NCBI GenBank assembly: GCA_039821555.1
Contig: JBCBNX010000004.1
Coordinates: forward strand, 140,616-204,615
Length of the DNA: 64,000 nt
Direction: 5' to 3'
Source: Bacteroidota bacterium
GTDB lineage: Bacteria > Bacteroidota > Rhodothermia > Rhodothermales > Rubricoccaceae
The position numbers were made by a program, and so were the translations under genes. Below, piece by piece: positions 8,923-19,000 of this stretch. The notes under the pieces are model-generated. The model was not told the origin of the DNA, did no database searches, and saw only the letters and a list, made by a program, of their open reading frames with translations. Numbering within the stretch: position 1 is the first letter of the stretch; each line of letters begins with the position of its first letter.

Positions 8923-11900
8923 ATGCTGCTCCGTTACGCCCTGGCCACGCTGACCCTAGCCGTCGGCCTGCTCTTCGCTCACCATCCTGCCCAGGCACAG
9001 AGTGTGCCTTCCGGTTTCTTTGTCGAGAACGCCGCAGGGACGGCTACCTTCGCGAGCCCGACCAGCCTAGCCTTCGCGCCGGACGGGCGCATGTTCGTGA
9101 CGGAGAAGCAGGGCCGCGTGATGGTCGTCAAGAACGGTCAGAAGCTCGGCCCACCGTTCCTCAACCTCGTCGACGAGACGCTCAACGCGGGCGACCGCGG
9201 CATGACGAGCATCGCCTTTGACCCCAACTTCGCGCAGAACCAGTACGTCTACGTCTTCTACTCGGTCAACCCCGGCGGCGGCGCGGACGACAACGGCATC
9301 CGCGACAGCTTCGGGCGCGTCGTGCGCTACACCGCCAACGGCGACCGCGCCGACACGGCCACGCGCACCATCATCATCGACGACATCCCGGCGTGCTTCA
9401 CCTCGCATGTCAACGACGCCATCCGCTTCGCGCCGGACGGCTCGCTGATCGTCTCCACGGGCGACGCGGCAAGCTTCCAGCAGATGGACGCGGGCGGCCT
9501 CTACGACGAGTGCTTCGGCCCCGGCAACCCCCTCCCCGAGGTCGAGGACATCGGGGCATTCCGCTCGCAGCAGCTCGAAAGCCTCGCGGGCAAGATCCTC
9601 CGCATCAACCCGTCGAACGGGCAGGGCTACCCCTCGAACCCGTTCTACAACGGCGACCCGGACGCCAACATCTCGAAGGTGTGGTCCTTCGGCCTGCGCA
9701 ACCCGTTTAGCATCACCATCCGCCCCGGCACCGGCTCCGCGAACGTGGCCGACGGCCGCCCTGGCTCCATCTTCATCGGCGATGTGGGCTGGCGCAACTG
9801 GGAAGAGATCGACATCGCGCGCACCGGCGGCGAGAACTTCGGCTGGCCGTGCTATGAGGGGCCGTTCGAGCAGAACGAATACCAGCGCGCCAATCCCGCC
9901 TCCAACGGCTGCGACACCTACACGCAGGCCGAGACGGTGAATCCGGCGCTCTACTGGACCAACCAGCCGTCGAACTCCTTCCCCGCCGGGCTCCGCGGCG
10001 ACGCGATCATCGTCGGCGACTTCTACCAGGGCAACCGCTACCCGCCCGCCTACCAGGGCGTGCTCTTCTACGCCGACTACCCCAACGGCTGGATGGCGAC
10101 GGGCCGCTTCGACAGCGAAGACCGCTTCGAGAGCCAGACGGTGTTCAGCACCAACACCGGCTCCGTGGTCGGCTTCGCCTACGACCCGACCTCGAAGCTG
10201 ATGCACTACATCAACATCGGCACGGGGCAGGTGCTGCGCGTCCGCCACCAAAACGAGGACGACTTCGCGGGCGAGGTGCCCGAGCCGTGGGTCGCGGGCG
10301 ACATCGGCACGCCCGTCGAGGCGGGCGAGACGACGTTCGACGGCGCGGCGTTCACGCTCACGGCCAGCGGCGAGCTCGGCCCGGCGGGCAATGACGCCTT
10401 CCAGTTTGTCCGCCAGCCGCGCTCCGGCGACTTCACGCTCACCGCGCGCATGGACGACTTCTCGGGCGGCACGCAGTACGCGCGCGGCGGCCTCATGGCC
10501 CGCCAGGGCACGGCCACCGACGCGCCCTACCTCCACCTCACCGTCACGAAGCAGGACGGCACCTACTTCGAATGGCGCGCCGACGACGGCGCCTACGCCT
10601 ACCGCTTCCTCGACGGCGAGGGCGCCCCGAAGTGGATTCGCCTCACCCGCATCGGCAACCGCTTCGAGGCGTTCACCTCGCCTGACGGCGGCGTCTGGTC
10701 CTCGCTCGGCACCATCGACCTGAGCTTCGCGCAAGCCCTCGACGTCGGCCTCGCGCTCACGGGCGACGATGTCGGCCGCGCGGGCGTCACGGCCACCTCG
10801 ACCTTCTCCGAGGTCACCCTCGGCGACGGCCCGAGCGACCCCGGCGGCCTCCCGAACCCGTGGCAGCAGGCGCAGGTGGGCACCGGCATCGGCGATGAGG
10901 AGGCGACGTTCAACGGCACGGCCTTCTCCGTCACGTCCTCCGGCGACATCTGGGGCGACGCGGACAACTTCTACTGGGCCTACCAGCCGCTCTCGGGCGA
11001 CGGCTCCGTCCAGGCCCGCTTCTCGCGCATCGCCGCGCCATTCGACTGGTCGAAGGCTGGCCTGATGATTCGCGAGTCGCTTGCGCAGGGCTCGGCGCAT
11101 GCCTTCCTCGTCGTCACGCCGACGCGTGGGCTGCACCTCCAGAGCCGTCCCGAGACGAGCGCGTTCATGGACTCGCAGTTCCTCACCGACGGCGAGGCGC
11201 CCGTCTGGATTCGCCTCGACCGCGCCGGCAATACGTTCACAGCCTACACCTCCGACGACGGCCAGACGTGGACGCCACAGGGCAGCGTGACCGTGCAGAT
11301 GGGCGCCGATGCATTCGTGGGCCTCGCCTCGGCGGCGACGGACGTCGACCGTGTGGGCGTGGTGAGCATCGGCACCTTCGAGCAGGTCGCGGTCACGGGC
11401 ACGGCGCAGGTGTCGGGCGACCTCCCCTGGGTGGAGACCTTCGGCCAGGCCAACGGTACGACCCGCGACGACGGCGACACCGCCTGGACGGCGGCGCTCG
11501 AAGGCGGCGACGTCAGCGCGACCGGCCGCATCGAAGTCAGCGGCGGGCGGCTGCTCATCAGCGACCCCGACCAGACCAACGGCGGCGCGGAAGGCGTCGG
11601 CGTGTGGCGCTCGGAGGTCATCGACATCACCGGCTACGCCAGCATCGACCTCTCCGCCCTCATCGACGGCGACGGTGGCCTGGACCCTGAAGACTACCTC
11701 GTCCTCGCCTACCGCCTTGACGGCGGCCCCGAGACGACGTGGGCGCGCCGCACCGACGAGTTCCGGGACAGCCCCGCCGAGACGGTCACCCTCGACGGCC
11801 TCAGCGGCGAGACGCTCGAACTCATCGTCCGCGGCTACAACACCGTCACGTCGGAGTTCTACTACGTGGATGACATCGAGGTCACGGGCACGACGGCCGC

Positions 11901-12204
11901 CGAGGACGCCGACACCCCGCAGGCGCGCAGCGGCGAGGTCTTCCAACTCGAAGGCATCTACCCGAACCCGTTCAACCCAGCGACTACCGTGCGCTTCGGC
12001 ATCGGCGAAGCCGGGATGTACAGCGTCGAGGTGTTCAACCTACTCGGCCAGCGGGTCTACAGCGACCGCTTCCGCGAGGAGTCGTCGACCACCCGCGAGG
12101 TGCGCGTCAGCCTGAGCGGTCACGCGAGCGGCACCTACGTCGTGCGCGTGCTCCACGAGGCGACGGGCTACTCCGTGCGCGAGAAGGTCGTGCTGCTCAA
12201 GTAG
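8923..12204 (+). CDS. secreted PQQ-type glucose/sorbosone dehydrogenase-like protein with T9SS sorting domain
   Basis: 1093-residue exported multidomain protein. Signal peptide residues 1-25 (ending PAQAQ). Residues about 28-440 form a GSDH-type six-bladed beta-propeller, with motifs including FAPDGRMFVTEKQGRV, HVNDAIRFAPDGSLIVSTGD and WSFGLRNPFSI; this fold oxidises sugars using PQQ in characterised members. Two repeated DUF1349/concanavalin-like beta-sandwich domains follow (about 445-635 and 645-820), then another beta-sandwich (about 830-1000). A C-terminal Por-secretion domain starts at IYPNPFNPATTVRFG (about 1012-1093) and predicts export by the type IX system and surface anchoring. Actual substrate and cofactor are inferred only from the fold. 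Followed by a strong terminator. Confidence 0.9.
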   Translation: MLLRYALATLTLAVGLLFAHHPAQAQSVPSGFFVENAAGTATFASPTSLAFAPDGRMFVTEKQGRVMVVKNGQKLGPPFLNLVDETLNAGDRGMTSIAFDPNFAQNQYVYVFYSVNPGGGADDNGIRDSFGRVVRYTANGDRADTATRTIIIDDIPACFTSHVNDAIRFAPDGSLIVSTGDAASFQQMDAGGLYDECFGPGNPLPEVEDIGAFRSQQLESLAGKILRINPSNGQGYPSNPFYNGDPDANISKVWSFGLRNPFSITIRPGTGSANVADGRPGSIFIGDVGWRNWEEIDIARTGGENFGWPCYEGPFEQNEYQRANPASNGCDTYTQAETVNPALYWTNQPSNSFPAGLRGDAIIVGDFYQGNRYPPAYQGVLFYADYPNGWMATGRFDSEDRFESQTVFSTNTGSVVGFAYDPTSKLMHYINIGTGQVLRVRHQNEDDFAGEVPEPWVAGDIGTPVEAGETTFDGAAFTLTASGELGPAGNDAFQFVRQPRSGDFTLTARMDDFSGGTQYARGGLMARQGTATDAPYLHLTVTKQDGTYFEWRADDGAYAYRFLDGEGAPKWIRLTRIGNRFEAFTSPDGGVWSSLGTIDLSFAQALDVGLALTGDDVGRAGVTATSTFSEVTLGDGPSDPGGLPNPWQQAQVGTGIGDEEATFNGTAFSVTSSGDIWGDADNFYWAYQPLSGDGSVQARFSRIAAPFDWSKAGLMIRESLAQGSAHAFLVVTPTRGLHLQSRPETSAFMDSQFLTDGEAPVWIRLDRAGNTFTAYTSDDGQTWTPQGSVTVQMGADAFVGLASAATDVDRVGVVSIGTFEQVAVTGTAQVSGDLPWVETFGQANGTTRDDGDTAWTAALEGGDVSATGRIEVSGGRLLISDPDQTNGGAEGVGVWRSEVIDITGYASIDLSALIDGDGGLDPEDYLVLAYRLDGGPETTWARRTDEFRDSPAETVTLDGLSGETLELIVRGYNTVTSEFYYVDDIEVTGTTAAEDADTPQARSGEVFQLEGIYPNPFNPATTVRFGIGEAGMYSVEVFNLLGQRVYSDRFREESSTTREVRVSLSGHASGTYVVRVLHEATGYSVREKVVLLK

Positions 12205-12228
12205 GCAGCGCGGGCAGCGGCCAAGCAG

Positions 12229-12256
12229 CGGGCGCGGTCTTCGCAGACTGCGCCCG
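12229..12256 (+). terminator. terminator hairpin
   Basis: 12-bp stem CGGGCGCGGTCT / AGACTGCGCCCG, all paired with one G-T wobble, closing a TCGC tetraloop. Located 25 nt after the stop of the sugar dehydrogenase-like gene. Confidence 0.8.
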
Positions 12257-12286
12257 TCGCGTGTTCTCGTCCTCGCCGGTGCCGCT

Positions 12287-12769
12287 GTGTCGCCTCCTCT
12301 TGTTCAGTCGCCCACGCGCTCGCAGAAGCTCCAGGTCATCTGCGCGGCCGTCTTCCTGACTGCGCTTGTGATCGCCGAGGCGACAGCGGATAAGCTTTTT
12401 GCGGAAATTGACTTACCGGGCACCGTCACGCTTTTCGGCACGCCCTTCGATCGCGTGGTGATGACGGCGGGGGTGATCGCCTTCCCGATCACGGACCTCG
12501 TCACGGACCTCGTCAACGAGTAATTCGGCAAGCCCGGCATCCGGTTCCTGACGCTCCTCGGCGTGGCGATGGTGGCATTCAGGTTCGTCCTGCTCAAGGT
12601 CGCCTTGGCCGTGCCCACAGATCCGGTCTCAGCAGTCCCAGGCGAAGCGTTCGATGCGATGTTCGGGACGACGACCTGGGTCATCGTGGGCAACCTGGTG
12701 GCCTACCTCGTTGGGCAGTTCGCGGACCTCCCGCTCTTCCACTGCCTGCGCGGCCTCACGAACGGGCGG
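12287..12769 (+). pseudogene. broken queuosine-precursor transporter (VUT/YhhQ family)
   Basis: The frame opens at a GTG and gives a clear VUT-family N-terminus: LTALVIAEATADKLF, then GVIAFPITDLVTDLVNE. An in-frame TAA at 12521-12523 sits exactly where the family has Tyr (NEYFGK). The same frame continues past it with FGKPGIRFLTLLG, FGTTTWVIVGNLVAYLVGQF and DLPLFHCLRGLTNGR, all recognisable family sequence. After about 12769 the similarity stops, and the conserved C-terminal helices (the SQLIDTF region) are absent. The gene therefore carries both a nonsense codon and a 3' truncation. Intact family members are inner-membrane importers of queuosine precursors such as preQ1. A sequencing error could explain the stop but not the missing 3' third. 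Confidence 0.8.
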
Positions 12770-12836
12770 GGTAAGAACAGCGACGGCAACCCGCTGGAAC
12801 AGGCTGCCGTCGCCAAACTCGGTCTACTGGAGCAGA

Positions 12837-13193
12837 TCAACCGCTCGATGTCAGCAGGAGGGTCGCGTAGGTCCGAATCATGTCAGCATGGTCGGCGTCG
12901 CCACCGGCTTGCGCCTGCGAGGCCATGGAGTCGAAGAGCACCTCGAAATAGCGATCCTCATCGAACGTGGCGGCCCGGCGGCGGCGGCCCGGGTGGTAGG
13001 CCTCTTGAAAGGCCTTGTCGTGAGCAACCTCGAAGGCGGTGGCGTAGAACGCTTGGTGTTGGTCGAAGTCAGGCAGCGCCTCCACGAACAAATAGGCTTC
13101 ATCGTGGATGTCGCCATCGGCTTCGTGCTGTTTGAAGAACTTCATCCCAAGCACAAACGCGATGACCAGGACGATGGAGAGGAGTTTTTTCAC
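12837..13193 (-). CDS. small membrane-anchored or exported hypothetical protein
   Basis: 118-residue protein with a short positively charged N-terminus and a hydrophobic segment (KKLLSIVLVIAFVLGMKFF), indicating a signal anchor or signal peptide. The rest is charged and probably helical, rich in Asp, Glu, His and Ala, with a basic RRRR patch near the middle. The start is GTG at 13193. No family was recognised. It lies on the strand opposite the VUT relic and occupies the place where the lost 3' end of that gene would be expected. Confidence 0.6.
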   Translation of the reverse strand: MKKLLSIVLVIAFVLGMKFFKQHEADGDIHDEAYLFVEALPDFDQHQAFYATAFEVAHDKAFQEAYHPGRRRRAATFDEDRYFEVLFDSMASQAQAGGDADHADMIRTYATLLLTSSG

Positions 13194-13377
13194 GATACAG
13201 GGGGTTGGGAGTACGCAGAGCGAACGGTTAGGCCCGGTATCGATCCGTATCCAAATGCCTTAAGCCCTAAGTGGAGGCAATTATTGAGAGGTGTGGTTCA
13301 GCCTCTTGAGAATCAGCAGGGTACGCCCGCGTACTTTTCCCCGTCTGGCCGCTTTCGCGCAGTGTGTGCACCACGCG

Positions 13378-15648
13378 CTAGGCCAGCGCATTCTCATCGC
13401 CGGAGTCGCGCACGAACAGGCAGGAGGCGCCGAGGGTGGTGACCATGCCGCGCATCACATCGAAGTCCGGGTCCGGCATGAGGCCGAGCAGATTGAGATC
13501 CGCATGGGGCGCGGTCGGGACGAAGTCGCGGAAGGTGCCGGTGCCTACGACGGGCGTGGCGTCGGGCAGGCGCGCGAGGTCGATGAGCCGGTCGAGGAAG
13601 TGGCGTGCGCGCTCGGCCTCGGCCTCGTCCACGACGGTGATGAGCCGGATGAGGCCGTCCCAGTTGCGCTTGAGCTTGTAGGCCAGCAGCAGCGAGAGGT
13701 CGAGGTTGCCGATGTCCATCGAGAGGCGCCAGTCGGGCGAGCGGTCGTGGATCCAGACATTGACATGCTGCCGCTGGCCGAGCCCGGCACGCAGGTGCGG
13801 CGCGTAGAGTACCGTCCCGACGCGCTGCCGACGGGCCTCAACGGTGAGGCGGGCGTAGGCCTGCTCACGGGCGGCATGGTCGGGAAGGGCGAGATCGGGG
13901 AGGCGCAGAAACAGGATGTTGGGGCGGAAGAACGTGCCGCGCAGCGCCTGGAGGCTTGCCGAGACGCCCGTCGCGAAGTCGTCCGTCTCCAGCGTGGTCC
14001 ACGTCGCGTAGACGCCCTGGCGGCGAAAGGCTGCGCTGAGCGTCGGGAGTCGCTCCAAGTCAGGCTCGGCGATGGCGGTATCGGTGGTGTCCGCCGTGCC
14101 GGTGGAGAGCCCAAGCAGCTTGACGGAGCCTTTCGGAAAGACGAGCGAGCGGAGCAGCTCGAACGAGCCGCGCAGCGCGCTGAGGTCCTGCACGGGCACG
14201 AGCACGTTGGGCTTCCACGCGCGCTCCTGCCGCGTGGGAAGATCACCGACCCGCTTCGCCGCCCACTCCGCGAGGGCCACGAAGAGGCCGCTGCGCACGT
14301 CGCCATAGGGGGCTTCGAGGTGGCGGCGCAGCAAAAACGCATAGACGCCGACTACCACCACCACCGCCGCGAGCGCAAACGTCGGGTTGACGACGAACAT
14401 CGCCAGGAGGCAGCCCGCCAGCCCGAGCAGCGGCACCGACTGCGGTACGCGAAGTTGCGGCCGGAAGCTCACCAGGCCCAGTTGCCCTTCCACAAACACC
14501 ACGAAGTTGATCATGCCGTAGGTGATGAGGAAAAACATCGTGATGAGCGGCGCGATCACGTTGAGGTCGCGCAGCAGCAGCGCCACCAGCACGATCGCGG
14601 CGGTGATAACGAGCGCGTTGCGGGGCTCGCCTTTCGCGGTGCGCGCGGCCAGCCACGGCCCGCGTGGGAGCACTGCGTGGTCACCAAGCGCCTGGAGGAT
14701 GCGCGGTGCGCCCACGAGCGAGGCCAGCGCTGATGAGAACGTCGCACCGAGCAGACCCGCCAGCACGGCAGGCCCCCAGTAGGCGCGGTCGATCATGATG
14801 GTGTAGTTGCTCAGCAGTTCCTCGGGCGTCGCCGAGCGCGCCAGCCAGTAGGCCAAGAGCGCGTAGATCGCCAGCGAGACGGCGATCGCTGCCATCGTTC
14901 CGCGCGGGATGCTCCGACGTGGGTCGCGGAGGTCGCCCGACATGTTCGCGCCTGCCATGATGCCCGTCGCGGCAGGGAAGAAGACAGCGAAGACGATCCA
15001 GAACGTCGTTCCGCTGAAGCCGTCCTCGGGGGCACCAGAGTAGGGCCCCGTCAGCCCGACGTTGGCGAGGTCGTACTGCATCGAGCCGTTCACCGCCGCC
15101 AGCGCGACGGACACGAGCGAGCCCGCGATCACCGCCATGATGACGTACTGCACCCGGAACGCGAATGACGCGCTCACGACCGCGATGCCGAAGAGCACCG
15201 CGAACGTGCCGAGGTCGACGAGGATCGCCGGGTGGTCGGGGAAGACGTAGGCCCAGCCCTCGCGGAAGCCAAAGACGTACATCGCCACCGCGAGCGCCTG
15301 CGAGAGGTAGAGCGGAATGCACACGCTGCCGCCAACCTCCAGCCCCAGCGACTGCGAGATGATCGAGTACGCCCCGCCCGCGCCGATGCGGATGTTCGTC
15401 GTGATCGACGACATCGAGAGCCCCGTCGCGATGGTGATGCCGAACGAGAGCAGGAGGATGCCCACGGTCCCCAGCACGCCCGCGTTGCCGACCACCCAGC
15501 CGGTGCGGAGGTACATAATCACGCCCAGGATCGTCAGCAGCGTGGGCGTGAACACCCCGGCGAAGGTGCCAAACTTGCGCGCGCCCGGTACGTGCCCGGT
15601 TTCTTCCGGGGCGAGGGTGCCGAGATCCTGGGTTTGATGGGACTGCAT
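13378..15648 (-). CDS. SLC12-like APC-family transporter (Na-K-Cl cotransporter/amino acid permease)
   Basis: 756-residue inner-membrane protein. The ATG at 15648 (MQSHQTQDLG) precedes a short hydrophilic leader; an upstream in-frame Met only adds non-conserved residues. About 12 transmembrane helices span residues 25-480, beginning with TPTLLTILGVIMYLRTGWVVG, which matches the TM1 signature of cation-chloride cotransporters; GANMSGDLRDPRRSIPRG is another family block. A long cytoplasmic C-terminus (about 500-756) follows, starting WKPNVLVPVQDLSALRG, as in SLC12-type proteins. Likely role: ion or amino-acid uptake coupled to cation gradients, plausible for a marine or halotolerant host. The ion specificity cannot be read from sequence. 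Confidence 0.85.
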   Translation of the reverse strand: MQSHQTQDLGTLAPEETGHVPGARKFGTFAGVFTPTLLTILGVIMYLRTGWVVGNAGVLGTVGILLLSFGITIATGLSMSSITTNIRIGAGGAYSIISQSLGLEVGGSVCIPLYLSQALAVAMYVFGFREGWAYVFPDHPAILVDLGTFAVLFGIAVVSASFAFRVQYVIMAVIAGSLVSVALAAVNGSMQYDLANVGLTGPYSGAPEDGFSGTTFWIVFAVFFPAATGIMAGANMSGDLRDPRRSIPRGTMAAIAVSLAIYALLAYWLARSATPEELLSNYTIMIDRAYWGPAVLAGLLGATFSSALASLVGAPRILQALGDHAVLPRGPWLAARTAKGEPRNALVITAAIVLVALLLRDLNVIAPLITMFFLITYGMINFVVFVEGQLGLVSFRPQLRVPQSVPLLGLAGCLLAMFVVNPTFALAAVVVVVGVYAFLLRRHLEAPYGDVRSGLFVALAEWAAKRVGDLPTRQERAWKPNVLVPVQDLSALRGSFELLRSLVFPKGSVKLLGLSTGTADTTDTAIAEPDLERLPTLSAAFRRQGVYATWTTLETDDFATGVSASLQALRGTFFRPNILFLRLPDLALPDHAAREQAYARLTVEARRQRVGTVLYAPHLRAGLGQRQHVNVWIHDRSPDWRLSMDIGNLDLSLLLAYKLKRNWDGLIRLITVVDEAEAERARHFLDRLIDLARLPDATPVVGTGTFRDFVPTAPHADLNLLGLMPDPDFDVMRGMVTTLGASCLFVRDSGDENALA

Positions 15649-15798
15649 GGGGCCACGAGGGAGACGTGCGACAGTATAGCCCGCACCCCCAAAACGCGCC
15701 CGCACGATGAACGGGCCGGGCGATCCTTTGCGGCGGTGGGGCTGCGTGGATCCACCGAGGCTTCGCAGCGCGCGGGAGAACCCACCACAAGAGCAGCG

Positions 15799-15804
15799 TA
15801 TATT
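15799..15804 (+). promoter_or_regulatory. putative -10 element of the tRNA-Cys promoter
   Basis: TATATT, an AT-rich hexamer in otherwise GC-rich DNA, ends 13 nt before the tRNA 5' end. No convincing -35 (TTGACA-like) or -33 (TTTG) element is visible at the expected spacing. Confidence 0.4.
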
Positions 15805-15816
15805 GGGTCCTGCCCT

Positions 15817-15887
15817 GGTGACGTGGCCGAGGGGTTAGGCATGGGTCTGCAAAACCCAGTACGGCGGTTCGAATCCGCCCGTCACCT
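15817..15887 (+). tRNA. tRNA-Cys (GCA)
   Basis: Complete cloverleaf by eye. Acceptor GGTGACG pairs with CGTCACC, and the D-stem is GCC/GGC. The anticodon stem TGGGT/ACCCA encloses CTGCAAA, with anticodon GCA at 15849-15851. The T-stem GGCGG/CCGCC closes the loop TTCGAAT. The discriminator base is T (U73), as expected for cysteine tRNAs. CCA is not encoded. Confidence 0.95.
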
Positions 15888-15895
15888 CGAATCAT

Positions 15896-15932
15896 CAACG
15901 CGCCCTGCTGTCTTTCCGACAGTGGGGCGTTG
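15896..15932 (+). terminator. terminator hairpin after tRNA-Cys
   Basis: Stem-loop with an outer CAACGC/GCGTTG stem, a bulged G, CCC/GGG, a small internal loop and an inner CTGTC/GACAG stem closing TTTCC. It begins 8 nt after the tRNA. Confidence 0.65.
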
Positions 15933-16082
15933 GTGTATGGCGGAACCGGCACCCGTGGCCCCATCGACGCCGACGGCGCGTGTATCTTCGCCGGATCCCC
16001 ACCTATCGCCGCTCGCGGCTTCCCGCCCGGCCCCTCGTCTGGACTCCATCGCCTCGGTCCGCCACCCGCCAGGCCTGCGTCT

Positions 16083-19000
16083 ATGTATCTACGCACCCTC
16101 CAGCTTCACGGCTTTAAGTCGTTTGCCGAGAAGACCACGCTTCAGTTCGACCCCGGCGTCACGGCCATCGTCGGGCCGAATGGCTGCGGGAAGTCGAACG
16201 TGATCGACGCGGTGCGGTGGGTGCTTGGCGAGCAGCGGGCGCGGCTGCTGCGCTCGGACAAGATGGAGAGCGTCATCTTTAACGGCACGTCGAGCCGGCG
16301 GGCGCTCGGGCTCGCCGAGGTGAGCCTCACCATCGAGAACAACCGCGGCGTGCTGCCGACGGCCTACAGCGAGGTGACCGTCGCGCGGCGCCTCTACCGC
16401 TCAGGCGACTCGGAATACCTCCTCAACGGGACCGTCTGCCGTCTCAAGGACATCCTCGACCTGTTCATGGACACGGGCCTCGGCGCGGGAGCCTATTCCG
16501 TGATCGAGCTGAAGATGATCGAGGACATCCTGAGCGAGAACGCGGCCGACCGGCGGCGGCTCTTTGAGGAAGCGGCCGGCGTGACGAAGTACAAGCGCCG
16601 CCGCGCCCAGGCTCTCCGCAAGCTCGACGGCACCCAGGCCGACCTCACGCGCCTGCGCGACCTCACGGACGAGATCGAGAAGACGGTCCGTCGGCTCGCG
16701 CGGCAGGCCAAGAAAGCCGAGCGCTACCAGCGGCTCGCCACGCGCCTCGAAGCGCTGGAGACGGCGCTCATCGCCCACGACTATGCCCGCCTCGCCGAGG
16801 AGCGGGCCGTCGTCACGAAGCAGGCGATGCAGCTCCGCGCCGAGGTGGGCCAGCAGAACGCTGCGCTGGCGAAGGGCGAGGCCGCCGTGGAGCAGGCCCG
16901 CGCGGCCCTCATCACGGCTGAGCAGGCGCTGTCGGAGCAACAACAGGTGCAGTACGCCCACGCGGAGCGGCTCCGTGCCGCAGAGGCCGAGCAGCGCCTT
17001 GCAACCGAGCGCGCCCAGAACGCCAGCGCAACCCTCGCCCAACTCGCCAGCGAGGCCGAGCGGGACGCCACGCGGCAGGCCAGCCTGGAGCAGGAGCAGA
17101 CCACCCTGGCCGCACAGCAGGAGGCCGCCGAGGCACGCCACGCAGAGAGCCAAGCGGCACTACAGGCTGCGCAGTCGGCAGCAGAGACGGCCCGCCGCAC
17201 CGCCATCGAGCAGCGGACAGCGCTGAACGAGGCCCGCCGCACCGCCAACGACGCCGCGAGTCAGGCCCAGGCCGCCGCCGCCGCCCTCGCGCGCCTCCAA
17301 GACCGGCGTACCCTCCGCCAAGCCGAGGCCGACCGCCTAGACAGCGAACTCACCGACGCCGGGCAGCAACGCCAGGCCCTCGCGGCTGACCTGGACGCGG
17401 CGAACGACCGAGTTGCCGAGGCTTGGGCGACGTTCAACACGGCCCAGGCGGCCCTCGACGGCGCTGAGGCCGAGCGCGAGCGCCTCGACGCGAACATCGG
17501 GCAGGCCAAAGACACGCTGCGGGAGGCTCGGCAGGACGTCGCCGCGCTACACACCGAAGCCGACCTGCTCCAGAGCCTGCTGGACACGCGCGAGGACCTC
17601 GACGCCCCAGCCGCCTTTCTGCTCGACGACACGGCGTGGAGTGGCGAGAGCACGTTCGCGCCGCAGACGGTCGCCGACCTGCTCGCCTGCGACGAGGGCG
17701 ACCGCCGGGCCCTCGACGCCGCGCTCGGCGCGTGGGCCGACGCGCTCGTCGTGCAGACCGAGGCGCAGGCCGCCGCTGCCATCACCCGCCTGAGCGAAGC
17801 CGACCGTGGCCGCGCCACCTTCGTCGTACTCGACCGCTTGCCCTCGCGCGGCAGCCGCGACCGCTCGCCCACGCCGCCCGGCACCACGCCCGCCCGCGAT
17901 GCGGTCCGTGTCCCCGACGAGTCGCTGCGCGCGCTCGTGCGGCTGCTTCTCGACAACGTATTCATCGCCGACAGCCTCGACGTGGCCGAGGATCTGCGCG
18001 AGACGTATCCCGTTGCCACGCTCGTGACGCGCGACGGGGCCTGGACGAGTGTACGCGGCACGTATGCTGGGGGAGAGGAGAAGCCGCGAGCCGCTGCGCT
18101 CCGGCTCGGGCGTCGCGAACGGCTCGATCAGATCACGTACACGCTCGCCGAGGCCGAGGCGCGGATCGAGAAGCTCGTCGCGGCCGTAGCGCGTGTGGAG
18201 GGCGAGCGAGCGGCGCTGTCGCTGGGCGAGCGCCAGGCGGCCCAGCGCGAGGCCCGCCAGACGCTCGCTCGGGCCGAGCAGCAGCACGCCCGCCACGAAG
18301 CCGCGCAGCAGAGCCTCGACCAGCGGCTGCAGCGGCTCACGGCCCGCCGCGACGCGCTCGCCAGCGAGCTGGACGCCGAGGACGATGAAGCAAGCCTTGC
18401 CGCGACCCGCGCCCAGGCCGAGGCCCTGGCCGAGGCGGCACGCGCCACGCTCGCGACGGCCGAAATGACCGCGCAGGAGGCCGACGACCACCAGCGCGAG
18501 GCTCAGCAAACCCTGTCCGATGCGCGGCTCGCCGCCGCCCAAGCGCAGAACGCCGTCGCCACGCTCCGCCGGGAGGCGCAGCGGGCGTTTCAGGCGCTCA
18601 CCGACCTCGCTGCCCGTGCCGAGCGCCGCACCAGCCAGGAACGCGACGCCGCCTCGCGGAGGGCCGATGCCCAGCACCGGTACGGAAACCTCGCCCAGCA
18701 GATCGAGGCGCTCCGGGGGGACAGCAGCGGGCTGACGCAGGCCGTCGCCGAAGCCGACCTCACGGTGCTTCGCGCACGCAGCGACGCCAACGAACGCGAG
18801 GACGCGCTGCGGTCGATCCGCCGCGCCCGCGAGGAGGCGCTCCACGCGCTCAACCAGCGGGACCTCCGCCTCGCCGAGATCCAGACGCGGCAGGCGACCC
18901 TCGCCGAGCGCGCCACCGCCGACTACGGCCTCGACGCCGCCGACCTCGTAGACCGCCCAATCCCCGCTGACTTGTTGACGGACGCCGACGGACAGCCAGC

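Noticed and set aside
6808..11946. Long antisense open frames opposite LruC2 and the sugar dehydrogenase-like gene
   Set aside because: They show no recognisable protein motif and arise from GC-biased codon usage of the real genes.
12521..12523. Programmed stop-codon readthrough or recoding
   Set aside because: No selenocysteine- or pyrrolysine-like signal (the stop is TAA), and the gene is also truncated downstream, so decay is the simpler explanation.
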